Part shown: positions 23,933 through 33,643 of the stretch, in pieces
Numbering within the stretch: position 1 is the stretch's first letter
Layout: each line of letters begins with the position of its first letter
Source: Peribacillus kribbensis DSM 17871
GTDB taxonomy: Bacteria > Bacillota > Bacilli > Bacillales > DSM-1321
DNA: 54,445 nt
Direction of reading: 5' to 3'
Assembly: GCF_000430765.1 (NCBI RefSeq)
Contig: NZ_KE387238.1
Span: forward strand, 302,435-356,879
Notes under the pieces: generated by a model
Databases searched by the model: none
The model's input: only the letters and a program-made list of their open reading frames with translations
What the model was told of the DNA's origin: nothing
Translations under genes and position numbers: made by a program

Positions 23933-24415
23933 TTAAGCAAAAACTGCTGTGCCTGCTATAAAAGGAGCTAGACCATTAGAATAACGTTTAAAAGATTTTT
24001 CGTAGTTTTTTATATAGTTCTCACTGTCTTTCACTTCCAGCAGCCATCTTTGCCCCGCTGCGATCATAACCTGACAAAAGATATTTATATCGACATGCAG
24101 GGCTCCATTCATGATTTGATCATGAGTCTGCGAGTCGCCGGAAGGTACAATAAATAGGATTTTGATAGAGGGCTTTTGCTCTGGACTTCCCTGATGGAGG
24201 AAGGAGCATCTAATATGATAACAATCGCTGGCAGTCAGATACATCTTTCCATCTACGTATTTATCATACCAGGCTTGATACTTAATTCCATTCGTTCTGC
24301 CATTCTTTGACTCCAATGCAGCACATAGATCAGGGATGCATAAAGCCATTCCTAATGCTAATTGATAAACTCCGGCATCCAGGCCTCTTTCTATTTCAGC
24401 AAACAAATCCTCCAT
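23933..24415 (-). CDS. HEPN-like protein of unknown function
   Basis: 160 residues, probably all-alpha in the first half. MALCIPDLCAALES, YQAWYDKYV and DCYHIRCSFLHQG are strong conserved-looking blocks. RCSFLH (Arg69-His74) fits the Rx4H active motif of HEPN RNases. The family occurs as a stand-alone unknown protein in many bacteria as I recall it. I see no nucleotidyltransferase antitoxin beside it, only the small frame at 23779. GGGGGAG precedes the ATG. Function is not shown; RNase activity is a hypothesis. Confidence 0.6.
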   Translation of the reverse strand: MEDLFAEIERGLDAGVYQLALGMALCIPDLCAALESKNGRTNGIKYQAWYDKYVDGKMYLTASDCYHIRCSFLHQGSPEQKPSIKILFIVPSGDSQTHDQIMNGALHVDINIFCQVMIAAGQRWLLEVKDSENYIKNYEKSFKRYSNGLAPFIAGTAVFA

Positions 24416-24830
24416 CTAAACCACTCCCCCTAGAAAGATATATAGAAGGATTCTATAAGAAGATAGAAGATTCCTTTTTTATCTGTACTATACGAGCTTT
24501 GTTTTTATAGGCTCTTTCCTAAAAGATTGTTGCTTTTTAATTTCTGTGAGGCAATTTCATGATTAAAACAGGTGGAGTGGAACGAAAGTTGTGAGACTCC
24601 TGATCCAGCTGCGAAATCGATGTCTGCTTTTCAAATAGTGTGGTTTTTAGAATTTATTTGTGCTTCAGACTGCCTCCATTATGTGCGATTTAAAAAGCAT
24701 CGTTAGGAGGACAGGTGAATATCGCAAAATACTAATTAAAATTCCCAGTAACTTAGTCAGGCATATTCTTTTACGAGGTTACATATTCTATGATAAGATG
24801 AATTTAAGTAACATACAGTGGAGGATTTTA
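24416..24830. other. Intergenic stretch with a fragment of a common Bacillaceae repeat
   Basis: 415 bases with no convincing gene. At 24571-24612 the segment containing GTGGAGTGGAACGAAAG and GAGACTCCTG resembles the start of a repeat I have often seen between Bacillus genes (GGAGCGGAACGAAAG... GAGACTCCTGCGGG), here cut short. Just before the recombinase, AGGAGGACAG (24705-24714) leads only to a six-codon frame. Confidence 0.4.
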
Positions 24831-25400
24831 ATGGAATTTGTAGAACCTTTCAAGGATATCCAGCACATTCTTGCACTTAAGAAGTTTTTTAAAGAGCATT
24901 CACAGCGAGATTATCTTTTATTTGTCATGGGCATCAATACAGGGATGAAGATCAATGAACTGCTCAGTTTAAAGCTGAATGATATTCTTGATGAAAACCA
25001 AAATTTGAAGCATTTCTGTATACTTCACAACCCAGCCTCGGGAATTACTTCGAGCTATCCTTTGAATTCAAAGGTGAAGGAGGCACTCAGCCTGTATCTC
25101 AAGTCCAGAGATTCACTGGGTGAGGACTATCTATTCATTTCTGCCAAGACCCAAAAACCAATCAGCCGCCAGCAGGCACACCGTATCATCCACGATGCAC
25201 TCGACCACCTTGGCATAAGAGGAAGATTCGGAACGGGATCCATGAGAAAGACGTTTGGATATTTTGCCTATATCAAAGGAATTTCCATTTCAATCATCCA
25301 GAAATGTTACCACCATTCCTCCCCTTCCGAGACGTATAAATACCTAGGATTAACAAAGGAGGATACGGACCAGCAGGTTTTTATTGATGTAAACCTGTAG
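24831..25400 (+). CDS. Single-domain tyrosine recombinase
   Basis: 189 residues, catalytic domain only. Start at ATG 24831, six bases after GGAGG; the frame extends upstream without a site. Box I reads TGMKINELLSLK, with Lys40 where Arg is classical. Box II is GSMRKTFGY, with Arg139 present but the usual H of HxLR replaced. His161/162 precede SSPSETYKYLG, where Tyr171 is the likely nucleophile. Small recombinases with Lys in box I are widespread in Bacillus, so this may be functional. No att-like repeats or adjacent cargo stand out. Confidence 0.85.
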   Translation: MEFVEPFKDIQHILALKKFFKEHSQRDYLLFVMGINTGMKINELLSLKLNDILDENQNLKHFCILHNPASGITSSYPLNSKVKEALSLYLKSRDSLGEDYLFISAKTQKPISRQQAHRIIHDALDHLGIRGRFGTGSMRKTFGYFAYIKGISISIIQKCYHHSSPSETYKYLGLTKEDTDQQVFIDVNL

Positions 25401-25450
25401 GTTACGAACAAGAAGGGCAGGAGAGCTGCTACAAAAAAAGGAGGAATTTT

Positions 25451-26335
25451 ATGACTGATCTCATTCAGGCTAAATCCCAGCACAAAAGACTTTCCCCAAC
25501 AAAAATTTTTACCAGAGCTATATTTTTGACCCTCGGAGCTCTTCTTATGGCTACAGGACTAGAAATCTTCCTTGTTCCAAACCAGGTCATTGATGGAGGA
25601 ATCACAGGTGTCTCCATCATGCTATCCTCTGTAACAGGCTGGGAGCTCGGTATCTTTCTGATTATTATCAACGCTCCCTTCATTTATCTCGGCTATAAAC
25701 AAATCGGCAAAACCTTCGCTTTCTCTTCTATATATGGAATCACTGCCTTATCCCTTTTTGCCACACTCTTTCACCCCGTCCCCGCTTTCACGGAAGACAT
25801 ACTGCTCGCTACGATTTTCGGCGGCATGGCAATCGGTATCGGCATCGGGCTGGTCATCCGAAATGGCGGTGCACTTGACGGTACAGAAATTCTTGCCATC
25901 GTCATCAACAAAAGGGTCCCATTTTCCGTTGGCGAAATCGTTATGTTCCTGAATATTTTCATTCTTGGAGCCGCTGGTTTTGTATTCTCATGGGATCGGG
26001 CCATGTACTCCATTCTCGCTTACGTTATTGCTTCAAAGGCAATCGATACAGTAGTAGGCGGACTTGAAGAATCAAAATCCGTATGGATCATCAGCGATTA
26101 CATCCATGAAATTGGAGATGCGATCAACGCCCGTCTTGGACGCGGGGTCACTTATCTGCATGGAGAAGGAGCCTATTCCGGCGAGGATAAAAAAGTCGTC
26201 TTCTGTGTTATAACCAGGCTTGAAGAATCCAAGCTGACCTCTCTTGTTGAGGATATCGACCCTTCTGCTTTTCTGGCAATTGCCGATATCGCGGAGGTAC
26301 GCGGCGGTAGATTTAAAAAACGTAGCATTCATTAA
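25451..26335 (+). CDS. YitT-family membrane protein
   Basis: 294 residues with five or six membrane helices in the first ~200 (FLTLGALLMATGLEIFLVP, GIGIGLVIRNGGALDGTEI) and a C-terminal DUF2179 cytosolic domain (GRGVTYLHGEGAYSGEDKKVVFCVI). This is the YitT/YvjA architecture; the physiological substrate is not established. ATG follows AAAGGAGG. Monocistronic, closed by a terminator. Confidence 0.9.
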   Translation: MTDLIQAKSQHKRLSPTKIFTRAIFLTLGALLMATGLEIFLVPNQVIDGGITGVSIMLSSVTGWELGIFLIIINAPFIYLGYKQIGKTFAFSSIYGITALSLFATLFHPVPAFTEDILLATIFGGMAIGIGIGLVIRNGGALDGTEILAIVINKRVPFSVGEIVMFLNIFILGAAGFVFSWDRAMYSILAYVIASKAIDTVVGGLEESKSVWIISDYIHEIGDAINARLGRGVTYLHGEGAYSGEDKKVVFCVITRLEESKLTSLVEDIDPSAFLAIADIAEVRGGRFKKRSIH

Positions 26336-26348
26336 TGTGAACACAAAT

Positions 26349-26385
26349 AAAGAGCCTGTTTCACTTCAGAAACAGGCTCTCTTTC
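26349..26385 (+). terminator. Terminator after the YitT gene
   Basis: AGAGCCTGTTTC pairs with GAAACAGGCTCT, then CTTTCC. The minus-strand side has TTTATTTG, so it may also end the LapA-like gene at 26391. Confidence 0.85.
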
Positions 26386-26390
26386 CTATT

Positions 26391-26684
26391 TTAATAGGCT
26401 GGGTCTTCATTATTCTCTCGATCAGCAAGATGATTTTGTATCTTCAGTTCATCTTTTTCTTTTTTCAATTCCTTGATTTCCCGCTTTAGTTCCCTATTTT
26501 TTGCCGCTCCTGCAGCCCCCATGATGAGCACTCCCATTAAAACAGAAACCAGGATCACTAAAATAAGCGGCCATTGCGAGGTTCCAAAAAGGTAATGGAC
26601 CTCAACTCTGTTCACATTAATGACGGCAAAAATGGCAATGATTAGAGCGAAAACTACCGCTAATAGAAGGTTCCATTGCTTCAT
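26391..26684 (-). CDS. LapA-domain membrane protein
   Basis: 97 residues: two transmembrane helices (about 7-25 and 40-62) with NVNRVEVHYLFGTSQWPLIL between them, then a charged coiled-coil (LKREIKELKKEKDELKIQNH). This is the DUF1049/LapA pattern; B. subtilis YrvD is similar. ATG after GGAGGGCG. Confidence 0.85.
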   Translation of the reverse strand: MKQWNLLLAVVFALIIAIFAVINVNRVEVHYLFGTSQWPLILVILVSVLMGVLIMGAAGAAKNRELKREIKELKKEKDELKIQNHLADRENNEDPAY

Positions 26685-26773
26685 CCTTCGCCCTCCCTCC
26701 TATAAGGATGACATATTCTTTCCATACCCTGTAAATGAACTTGACTAAACCTCCGGCGCTATAGGGTGTTCAG

Positions 26774-28255
26774 TCACTCATTGTGAAGAAAAACAAGCTG
26801 ATTCACTTCTTCCGCTACCCGTATACCCGATTCGATAGCCCCTTGTATCCAGCCAGGATAATTGGAGGTATGTTCACCTGCAAAAAGGACCCTGCCTTCT
26901 CTGCTTGCAATATACGGTCCCAGTGTGGTCTGCTGCAGTGGCTTATAAAAGGAAACCACTCCGGCTGAGTATGGATTCTGTCCCCAGCTGAAGCTTTTTC
27001 CAGCCATGAAATAACGGCTAAGATCTCTTCCATGAATGATGGATAAATTTTCAAGAGACTTATGTATTCGGTCTTTCTCGTCCAGACTGTCCCAGAACAG
27101 GGAGTCGTCTCCCCAGGTGTAGCTGGCCAATACGATTCCTGGTGTATTTGTGCCTATCCCTCTGCTTGGGTAATAGCTGAATCTCACCGGAAGATCTGTA
27201 ATGCTTTGTCCTCCATATTGGCCATTTTCCTCCCAGAACCTCCGGCTGAATTGCAGGCCGATTTTCGTGCCCGTAATATAATGCAGTTCGTTGATGGCTC
27301 TCCATTTATGATATGAAAGCAGGGAGCGTGGATTCACATTTATAAAAGGAAATGCTGAAAATGGGACAGTAATGATCACCAGGTCACTTTTCGTTATGAA
27401 TGTCTTGGCATTTTTTCCAGCGGTTGAACGAAGAACGATCTCATCATTGGACTGCGTCAATCCTTCTACCCTTTGGTTCAACATAATGATGGATTGTAAT
27501 TCTTTTAAAAATGCATGGGGGAGCAGGTCGTTGCCCCCTGTGATTTCGTGCAAAACGAGTCCTGATTCCAATAAATAAAGCAGTTCCCTTAAAACGGCGG
27601 TAAAAGAAAGCTCCGGGAAGCCCTCCAACGCAAGGAGCACCTCGAGCATGTTGATTGCCCCATCTGAGAGGGACAATGCTGCCGGGTTGTATTTTAAAAA
27701 GGCTTCAAAGGAATAGCTGTCAAAGTCCCTTACAACCTTGGGCCAATTTTGGGCCGGATTCCTTGCAATGAATTCTGTAATTGGGCGAATGGCTGTCTGG
27801 AATAACTGCAGAGGAGAAATTTTTTGCTCTGCCTCCAGCAGGGGAAATCCTAAAATCCCTGGGGATTTAAGGACCTCTTTTAACCGGGCTGTTTTTCCGT
27901 TTACATATACGAGGTCATTGGGCGTTGTCCCAATAAAGCGGTTAATCTTTAAACCAAATTTTTCTATGTAAGCAAGCGTCATGAAATGTACGTCAGGAAT
28001 CCTCATGGCTCCCATGTCCAAGTATTGCCCATTTTCAAAGGGCTTCCGGGCCGTATAAATTTTCCCTCCCACCCTGTCTGATGCTTCGAGGATCGTAACA
28101 TGGTGTCCAGATGCCTTCAGCAGGGATCCGGCAACGAGTCCAGACATTCCTGCTCCAATGATGCTGATTTTTTTGGGAGAATTCGTATTGGGAAGACCGT
28201 GACGAATAAGGGAAAGCACCCTCTCCCGGGCTTCTTTTGTATAAATATCAAACAT
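26774..28255 (-). CDS. Flavin monoamine/L-amino-acid oxidase family protein
   Basis: 493 residues. The dinucleotide-binding start ISIIGAGMSGLVAGSLL, the LEASDRVGGKI motif and the YLDMGAMRIP segment mark the amine oxidase FAD fold. The C-terminus has LFAGEHTSNYPGWIQGAIESGIRVAEEV, the FAD-contact helix. Substrates in the family include aromatic amino acids and amines; B. subtilis YobN is close in character. No signal peptide. The TTG at 28258 is in frame, but the ATG next to it is the better start. Transcribed alone; a plausible terminator was not found. Confidence 0.88.
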   Translation of the reverse strand: MFDIYTKEARERVLSLIRHGLPNTNSPKKISIIGAGMSGLVAGSLLKASGHHVTILEASDRVGGKIYTARKPFENGQYLDMGAMRIPDVHFMTLAYIEKFGLKINRFIGTTPNDLVYVNGKTARLKEVLKSPGILGFPLLEAEQKISPLQLFQTAIRPITEFIARNPAQNWPKVVRDFDSYSFEAFLKYNPAALSLSDGAINMLEVLLALEGFPELSFTAVLRELLYLLESGLVLHEITGGNDLLPHAFLKELQSIIMLNQRVEGLTQSNDEIVLRSTAGKNAKTFITKSDLVIITVPFSAFPFINVNPRSLLSYHKWRAINELHYITGTKIGLQFSRRFWEENGQYGGQSITDLPVRFSYYPSRGIGTNTPGIVLASYTWGDDSLFWDSLDEKDRIHKSLENLSIIHGRDLSRYFMAGKSFSWGQNPYSAGVVSFYKPLQQTTLGPYIASREGRVLFAGEHTSNYPGWIQGAIESGIRVAEEVNQLVFLHNE

Positions 28256-28404
28256 CAACCTGCTCCCAACTTTGTATTTATACAGTATATTAATAAGGGC
28301 AGGACAGTATGTAAAAATGTGGGATTCACCCTATATTCATCTTAGCCGCCGGCAGACAGTGAAGCACCCGCTAGCAAGGAGAAAGGGAGACTTTTGATAG
28401 CCCC

Positions 28405-29199
28405 CTAAACTTGTATGCGGTCTGCGTGAGTATAAATATTCATGGCTCCCTTTCTGATAAATCCTACAGCCGTGATTCCCAGCTCTTCTGCCAATTCGAG
28501 AGCCAAATCAGTTGGGGCCGATTTGGAAAGGACAATAGGACAGCCGATTTTTGCAACTTTCAAAAGGATTTCTGAAGAGATCCTCCCACTGAAGACAATA
28601 ATTTTATCTCGTATGCTGATACTGTTTTTCAGGCAATATCCATATATTTTATCAAGAGCATTATGTCTTCCAATATCCATCCTGCTTACAACCATTCCAT
28701 CCACATCGCAAAGTGCCGCATTATGGACGCCTCCTGTATTCTGAAAGGTGTGCGCACTATTCTGCATGTTATCCATCAAGCTGAAGCAGTCTTCCGGTGA
28801 AAGGGTTACATCTGCATCATGCATTTTTTTTGCAGTAAGAGCGTCATTGACAAAAACGAATCCCTGCCGGCTCATGCCGCAGCATGAGGTAATATATCGT
28901 TTGCCTGAAAACTTTTCATAATAAGGATTCACCTTGGCCAATTTCACATGGACAAAGCCTTCTTTTTCTTGGACCCATAAATCCTCAATATCGCTGTAGC
29001 TTTTAATGACTCCTTCTGAAGCGAGATATCCTATCACCATATCTTCTAAGTATTCCGGAGTACAGACCATGGTAACAAATTCTTCAGAGTTGATCTTAAT
29101 GGTAACGGTATATTCAGATACAATCGTATCCTCTTTGTCCACGGCTCCCTTGCCGCGCTCATAGCGAATGATGTTCCGGGAAATCGACGTATCCTTCAT
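28405..29199 (-). CDS. fdhD: Formate dehydrogenase sulfurtransferase FdhD
   Basis: 264 residues. FdhD transfers sulfur to the molybdenum cofactor so that formate dehydrogenase becomes active. SCCGMSR holds the conserved cysteine pair, and NTGGVHNAAL, DIGRHNALDKI and GRISSEIL are family hallmarks. ATG after AGAGGAG. It lies downstream of the DUF1641 and catalytic-subunit genes with a terminator-like hairpin between, which fits a shared or adjoining unit. Confidence 0.95.
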   Translation of the reverse strand: MKDTSISRNIIRYERGKGAVDKEDTIVSEYTVTIKINSEEFVTMVCTPEYLEDMVIGYLASEGVIKSYSDIEDLWVQEKEGFVHVKLAKVNPYYEKFSGKRYITSCCGMSRQGFVFVNDALTAKKMHDADVTLSPEDCFSLMDNMQNSAHTFQNTGGVHNAALCDVDGMVVSRMDIGRHNALDKIYGYCLKNSISIRDKIIVFSGRISSEILLKVAKIGCPIVLSKSAPTDLALELAEELGITAVGFIRKGAMNIYTHADRIQV

Positions 29200-29286
29200 A
29201 AAGCTCTCCTCTTTCTATCAGGGACAGATTCCCCATTCTAAAAAATTTCTTTCCTTACATTATATCCGTCATCTTAACGCTTAATA

Positions 29287-29320
29287 AGCAGATAGCACAC
29301 CCTCGGGCGTGCTATCTGCT
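29287..29320 (-). terminator. Hairpin between DUF1641 gene and fdhD
   Basis: AGCAGATAGCACGC and GTGTGCTATCTGCT form a 14-bp stem. The T-rich tail is short (TATTAAG), so termination may be partial. Confidence 0.6.
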
Positions 29321-29328
29321 CGTGTCAT

Positions 29329-29871
29329 TTACATTTCATGATTCGGATTTTGATGCTGGCGCTGATGTTCAGGAAGCCTTGTATTTCTTTCCAGAGAGGA
29401 AGTATCCTCGCCCATTCCTTTTAGGAAAGTTAATAGTAAAGTGATGGAACGGTTGATTTCGGGATCCTTCAAGGACCGCATTAAATCAAAGACGCCAGTC
29501 TTCTCATCGGTTACTTTTGCTTCTGCGACTCTTGCTATACCTGAATTCACCTTAACCAGGATCGGCTCCAGCTGTTTAACATTCAAGGTGCCGAGCACTC
29601 CCACCATCAGAAGCAGATTCTTCAGCATGTTGGCTGTTTCAGGAGTATCTGCCTTCTTAACCAGAACATCCATCACTTTGTCTCCCTGCCCAAAAAGGGC
29701 GGACATCATGGATAATACTCCACGGTCGTGCATATGATTCAGCGTTTTCAGAAGTTCAAGAAGGCTGTCTTTATTCTCGAGCAAGGCATTTTCAACCTCA
29801 AGGAGATCCTGGGACCTTTTTTGTTCTTCTGTAAATTCGATTTTATGGATGGATTTTATCGCTTTTGCCAT
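29329..29871 (-). CDS. DUF1641 protein of formate dehydrogenase (YrhD-like)
   Basis: 180 residues, mostly alpha-helical, with [20 protein letters not shown] and [23 protein letters not shown]1641 proteins are usually encoded next to formate dehydrogenase catalytic subunits and are thought to be part of the complex. The ATG lies inside the last codons of the upstream gene (16-base overlap) with AAAAGGAG, so the two are coupled. The C-terminus is His/Gln-rich. Confidence 0.9.
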   Translation of the reverse strand: MAKAIKSIHKIEFTEEQKRSQDLLEVENALLENKDSLLELLKTLNHMHDRGVLSMMSALFGQGDKVMDVLVKKADTPETANMLKNLLLMVGVLGTLNVKQLEPILVKVNSGIARVAEAKVTDEKTGVFDLMRSLKDPEINRSITLLLTFLKGMGEDTSSLERNTRLPEHQRQHQNPNHEM

Positions 29872-32822
29872 AATGCTTCCGCTCCTTTTTCCGCCAGTTC
29901 ACCCGGGAAAACATAATCCTTGCGTGCCCACTTTTTCTGGACCTGGACGCCAATCTGCGGCTGCGGATTTCCATTTCTATGGTTGATTCTAGGCAGCGGG
30001 CTCTTTCCTTCCTGCCGGAGAATCTCCATCTTCGCATTTGTTTCCTTATAGGCTGGAGTATCTGTATCTTTATCCGCTTCACTGCTGGTCAATAAGTTGA
30101 TGGCCGCATCACCAGAATCATTCATAGGAAGATAGACTTCTTTTCCATGAACACGGTCCGTTACCACACACTCTACTTTTACGCTGCCAAACGGTGAAGT
30201 CAAGCGGACAAGAGTTCCATCCCGCAGGCCTCTTTCAGAAGCAAGCTCAGGTGAAACCTCCAGGAATACTTTTGGAGTTTTGGAGGAAATCCCCTTGGAT
30301 TTATAGGTCATGTTCCCTTCATGGAAATGCTCCAGCAAACGGCCATTGTTTACATGAATGTCATATTCCTCAGCATACTGAAGCGGTACAGACCATTTAA
30401 CCGGATACAGGTTCGCTTTTCCGTCCGGGAAATTGAAGCCGTCTTTGTATAAGACCGGAGTGTCCGTTCCATCTGGTGCAACCGGCCATTGGAGGCTCTT
30501 ATACCCTTCAAGGCGGTCATACGTGACACCAGCGTATAACGGCATCAGCTTGGCAGCTTCCTCCATGATTTCTCCTGGATGCTCATAATTCCATCCAGCA
30601 CCAAGGCGGTTTGCCACTGCCTGGATGATCTGCCAGTCAGGCTTGGAATCTCCCAGCGGCTCGAATACCTGATACAGACGCTGGATTCGTCTTTCTGTAT
30701 TGGTGAAGGTGCCTTCTTTTTCAAAGCTTGGGCTTGCCGGAAGCACAACATCAGCGAATTCGGCAGTGCGGGATAAGAAAATATCCTGTACCACGAAGAA
30801 GTCAAGCTTTTCAAAAGCTGCCTGGACATGGTTGATATTGGAGTCCACTAGACCCATGTCCTCCCCTTTCAGGTACATGGCCTTTATGGTACCCGCGTGG
30901 ATTCCCTCTACCATTTCATGGTTATTTAGTCCCGGCTTTTCTGGCAGCTGAGTCCCCCATGCTTTCTCATATTTCGCACGTACAGCAGGATCATCCACTC
31001 GTTCATAGCCAGGCATATTCGCAGGGGCACTTCCCATGTCGCTTGCGCCCTGTACGTTATTATGGCCGCGGAGCGGATAAGCTCCAGCACCTGGCTTGGC
31101 ATGGTTCCCAGTCACCAATAGAAGATTAGAAATGGCTGTACTTGTATCTGAACCGCCTAGATGCTGGGTCACTCCCATCGCCCAAAGGATACAGGTTGAT
31201 TTAGCTTCATAGATCATGGTTGCGATTTGGATCAGGGTCTCGCGGGAAATTCCGGTATGATCCTCTGCATACCCAAGAGTGAAGCCTTCCAGGCTCTTCA
31301 CAAACTCTTCATAGCCATTTACTTTTTCCCTTATAAATTCTTCGTCCGCCCAGCCCATATCAATGATATATTTGGTTACAGCATTCAGCCACACAACATC
31401 TGACCCTGGCTTTGGACGGATAAATAAATCTGCACGATCTGCCATTTCGTGTTTCCTTAGATCCACTACAATGGTCTTCTGTCCGTGGAGCTTTTGTGCC
31501 CGTTTAATCCTTGTAGCAAGGACCGGATGGGCTTCAGAAGTATTTGTGCCCACCATAATGACAAGTCCGGACTGGGCAATATCCTTAATAGAACCTGAAT
31601 CCCCCCCATATCCGACGGTTCGAAGCAAGCCGACGGTTGCAGGAGTCTGGCAGTAGCGGGAGCAGTTGTCCACGTTATTGGAACCGATGATGCCGCGTGC
31701 AAGCTTCTGCATTAAATACGATTCTTCGTTTGTACATTTGGAGGATGTGATAAAGCCCATGGATTCCGGGCCATGCTGCTCCTTGATTTCAGAAAACTTC
31801 TTCGCGATTAAAGTCAGTGCTTCTTCCCACTCAGCCTCACGGAAAGCATCCCCTTCCCGGATCAGCGGCTTTGTCAAGCGCTCTTCGCTATTCACAAAGC
31901 TCCAGCCGAATTTCCCTTTCACACAGGTGGAGATATTATTGGCAGGCCCTTGAATGGATGGCTCGACCTTCAGGATTTCCCTTTCTTTAGTCCATACATC
32001 AAAGCTGCAGCCTACACCACAATATGTGCAGACCGTTTTGGTTTTTTTGATCCGCTCATCACGCATGGCAGACTCCATATCGGAAATGGCTAAAATGGAG
32101 CCGTATCCAGTTTCGACTCCTTTTGTTATTTCAATCATGGGACGAAGAGTCTGCTTGGCAATGCCAGTCAAGAAGCCTGCTTCCCCTACCATGCCTTTTT
32201 CCATCATCGCGTTACAAGGACAGACTGTGGAACAGTGGCCGCATGAAACACAGGAAGATTCATTGATTGGAACATCATTATCCCAGATTACGCGCGGACG
32301 CTCTCTATCCCAGTCGATCCTAAGTGTTTCCGTTACCTGAACATCCTGGCATGCCTCTACGCAGCGTCCGCAGAGAATGCACTGATCCGGATCATATCTG
32401 TAGAAGGGATTTGAATTATCCTCTTCATAAGGCTTTTGGTCAAAAGGGATGCTTTGATGATTGATTTTCATCGCTTTAACGGTATTATGTATTTCACATC
32501 CACCGTTATTGTAATCACATACTGTGCAATAAAGTTCATGATTGTATAAAATCTTGTCCATTGCGATCGTCTGTGATTTCTTTACCAAAGGAGAGACCGT
32601 ATCGATTTCATCTCCCTGCTTCAGCTTGGTTGAACAGGATCTGACAAGCTCTCCGTTAACTGAAACAATACAAGTATCACATGTTTCTATCGCTCCCATG
32701 GCAGGATGATAGCATACGTGAGGAATTTCAATAGAGCTGTCAGATAAAAATTGGAGGATTGTCTGGTCCTGCATCGTCTGCATTTCCACTCCATTTACTT
32801 TAATACTGATGGAATCTGGCAA
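29856..32822 (-). CDS. fdhF: Formate dehydrogenase catalytic subunit, cysteine type
   Basis: 988 residues. N-terminal 2Fe-2S plug (about 1-80; [15 protein letters not shown]), a His/Cys cluster region ([11 protein letters not shown]), two 4Fe-4S ferredoxin motifs ([24 protein letters not shown]), then a 4Fe-4S site [12 protein letters not shown] opening the molybdopterin domain. The catalytic residue is Cys in [13 protein letters not shown], so no selenocysteine is needed. The C-terminal part carries the Mo-bisPGD binding fold ([18 protein letters not shown]). It oxidises formate, feeding electrons to an undefined acceptor, and needs FdhD. TTG start. A -10-like TATAAT lies at 32840-32845 (minus strand). 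Confidence 0.95.
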   Translation of the reverse strand: MPDSISIKVNGVEMQTMQDQTILQFLSDSSIEIPHVCYHPAMGAIETCDTCIVSVNGELVRSCSTKLKQGDEIDTVSPLVKKSQTIAMDKILYNHELYCTVCDYNNGGCEIHNTVKAMKINHQSIPFDQKPYEEDNSNPFYRYDPDQCILCGRCVEACQDVQVTETLRIDWDRERPRVIWDNDVPINESSCVSCGHCSTVCPCNAMMEKGMVGEAGFLTGIAKQTLRPMIEITKGVETGYGSILAISDMESAMRDERIKKTKTVCTYCGVGCSFDVWTKEREILKVEPSIQGPANNISTCVKGKFGWSFVNSEERLTKPLIREGDAFREAEWEEALTLIAKKFSEIKEQHGPESMGFITSSKCTNEESYLMQKLARGIIGSNNVDNCSRYCQTPATVGLLRTVGYGGDSGSIKDIAQSGLVIMVGTNTSEAHPVLATRIKRAQKLHGQKTIVVDLRKHEMADRADLFIRPKPGSDVVWLNAVTKYIIDMGWADEEFIREKVNGYEEFVKSLEGFTLGYAEDHTGISRETLIQIATMIYEAKSTCILWAMGVTQHLGGSDTSTAISNLLLVTGNHAKPGAGAYPLRGHNNVQGASDMGSAPANMPGYERVDDPAVRAKYEKAWGTQLPEKPGLNNHEMVEGIHAGTIKAMYLKGEDMGLVDSNINHVQAAFEKLDFFVVQDIFLSRTAEFADVVLPASPSFEKEGTFTNTERRIQRLYQVFEPLGDSKPDWQIIQAVANRLGAGWNYEHPGEIMEEAAKLMPLYAGVTYDRLEGYKSLQWPVAPDGTDTPVLYKDGFNFPDGKANLYPVKWSVPLQYAEEYDIHVNNGRLLEHFHEGNMTYKSKGISSKTPKVFLEVSPELASERGLRDGTLVRLTSPFGSVKVECVVTDRVHGKEVYLPMNDSGDAAINLLTSSEADKDTDTPAYKETNAKMEILRQEGKSPLPRINHRNGNPQPQIGVQVQKKWARKDYVFPGELAEKGAEALWQKR

Positions 32823-32945
32823 CCGGCTTCACCCTTTCTATTATAGCTATATAGTTTTTCGTTCACTTAAATTCCCTACCCAGTCCTTCTGATACTCAAA
32901 CCTTTCAGGGGAAAAGTATCGATCTTTTCCCTTTGTGAAGATTAT

Positions 32946-33248
32946 CTAATCCAGGATTTGAATGTTCGCAAGCGAGGCAAGATGCGTTTTAATTACTTTT
33001 TCTCCATATACTAATGAAACATACTTTTCTTTCGAAGAACCGGACTCCGATCCAGTACTTTTAGGCTCTATCCTTATAATTCCTGTCTCCCCCTGTTTGT
33101 CCCTGAATTTTTTGCCATTCAGGGCACTGCCAAGGCTTTCTTCAATTCCAGAAAGGACTGAGGCAACCTCCTGCAGCTGCGTTCTTAAATGAAACATATT
33201 ATCATGAAGATTTATATAGCGGCGCATTAAACTCTCATAGTTATCCAT
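32946..33248 (-). CDS. Conserved-looking small protein, function unknown
   Basis: 100 residues. The first half is helical and coiled-coil-like (MRRYINLHDNMFHLRTQLQEVASVLSGIE); the second is Lys/Ser-rich and ends VIKTHLASLANIQILD. ATG after AAGGAGG. Placed upstream of the formate dehydrogenase gene on the same strand, 123 bases away, so co-transcription is possible. I do not recognise a family. Confidence 0.6.
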   Translation of the reverse strand: MDNYESLMRRYINLHDNMFHLRTQLQEVASVLSGIEESLGSALNGKKFRDKQGETGIIRIEPKSTGSESGSSKEKYVSLVYGEKVIKTHLASLANIQILD

Positions 33249-33643
33249 TCGGTTCCTCCTTAATGCCTACACCTCTATATTTCTGTACCCCGTGATCTGC
33301 TAAAAAAAACTACCTGGTGTTGTGTGAACATCTTTTAAAGTAAAATATTTTCTGCCCCATCACTAAATTCCTTTTGAATAACCGATACTTTTACTAACTA
33401 AACCTGCAGCTGCGGTTTCGAGTCATAACCCAGTGTGTCTCGCGGAGAAGCCCGGGTAATGCTTGGTGAAAAATACTCGAAAGTTACTTTATACTAACCT
33501 GTAATGTATACTTTTAGAATCGGGACTTAAAAGCCGAGCATTAGACAGCTGCCGAAGCGGCATAAGGATCCAAAAAAGCAAAGGATTCATCATTTTGCAG
33601 GGGGTCTTCGCCGGAAAGAACTGATGACTAAGGGAGGAACCAG
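33249..33643 (+). other. Long leader region with possible RNA structure
   Basis: 395 bases between divergent genes. Visible pairings: TTCGAGT (33418-33424) with ACTCGAA near 33476, TGCCG-AAG-CGGCA near 33553, and CTTTTA/TAAAAG around 33515-33535. It contains GTCTCGCGGAGAAGCCCGGG. No terminator U-run and no riboswitch family I can name. It may simply be the 5' leader of the gene at 33644. Confidence 0.35.

Noticed and set aside
24571-24612. Intact insertion sequence
   Set aside because: Only a short piece of a repeat is present, without inverted ends or transposase.
29856-32822. Selenocysteine in formate dehydrogenase
   Set aside because: The catalytic position is a normal Cys codon and no in-frame TGA is needed.
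33249-33643. c-di-AMP, SAM, T-box or M-box riboswitch
   Set aside because: None of the consensus blocks is present and there is no terminator before the gene.
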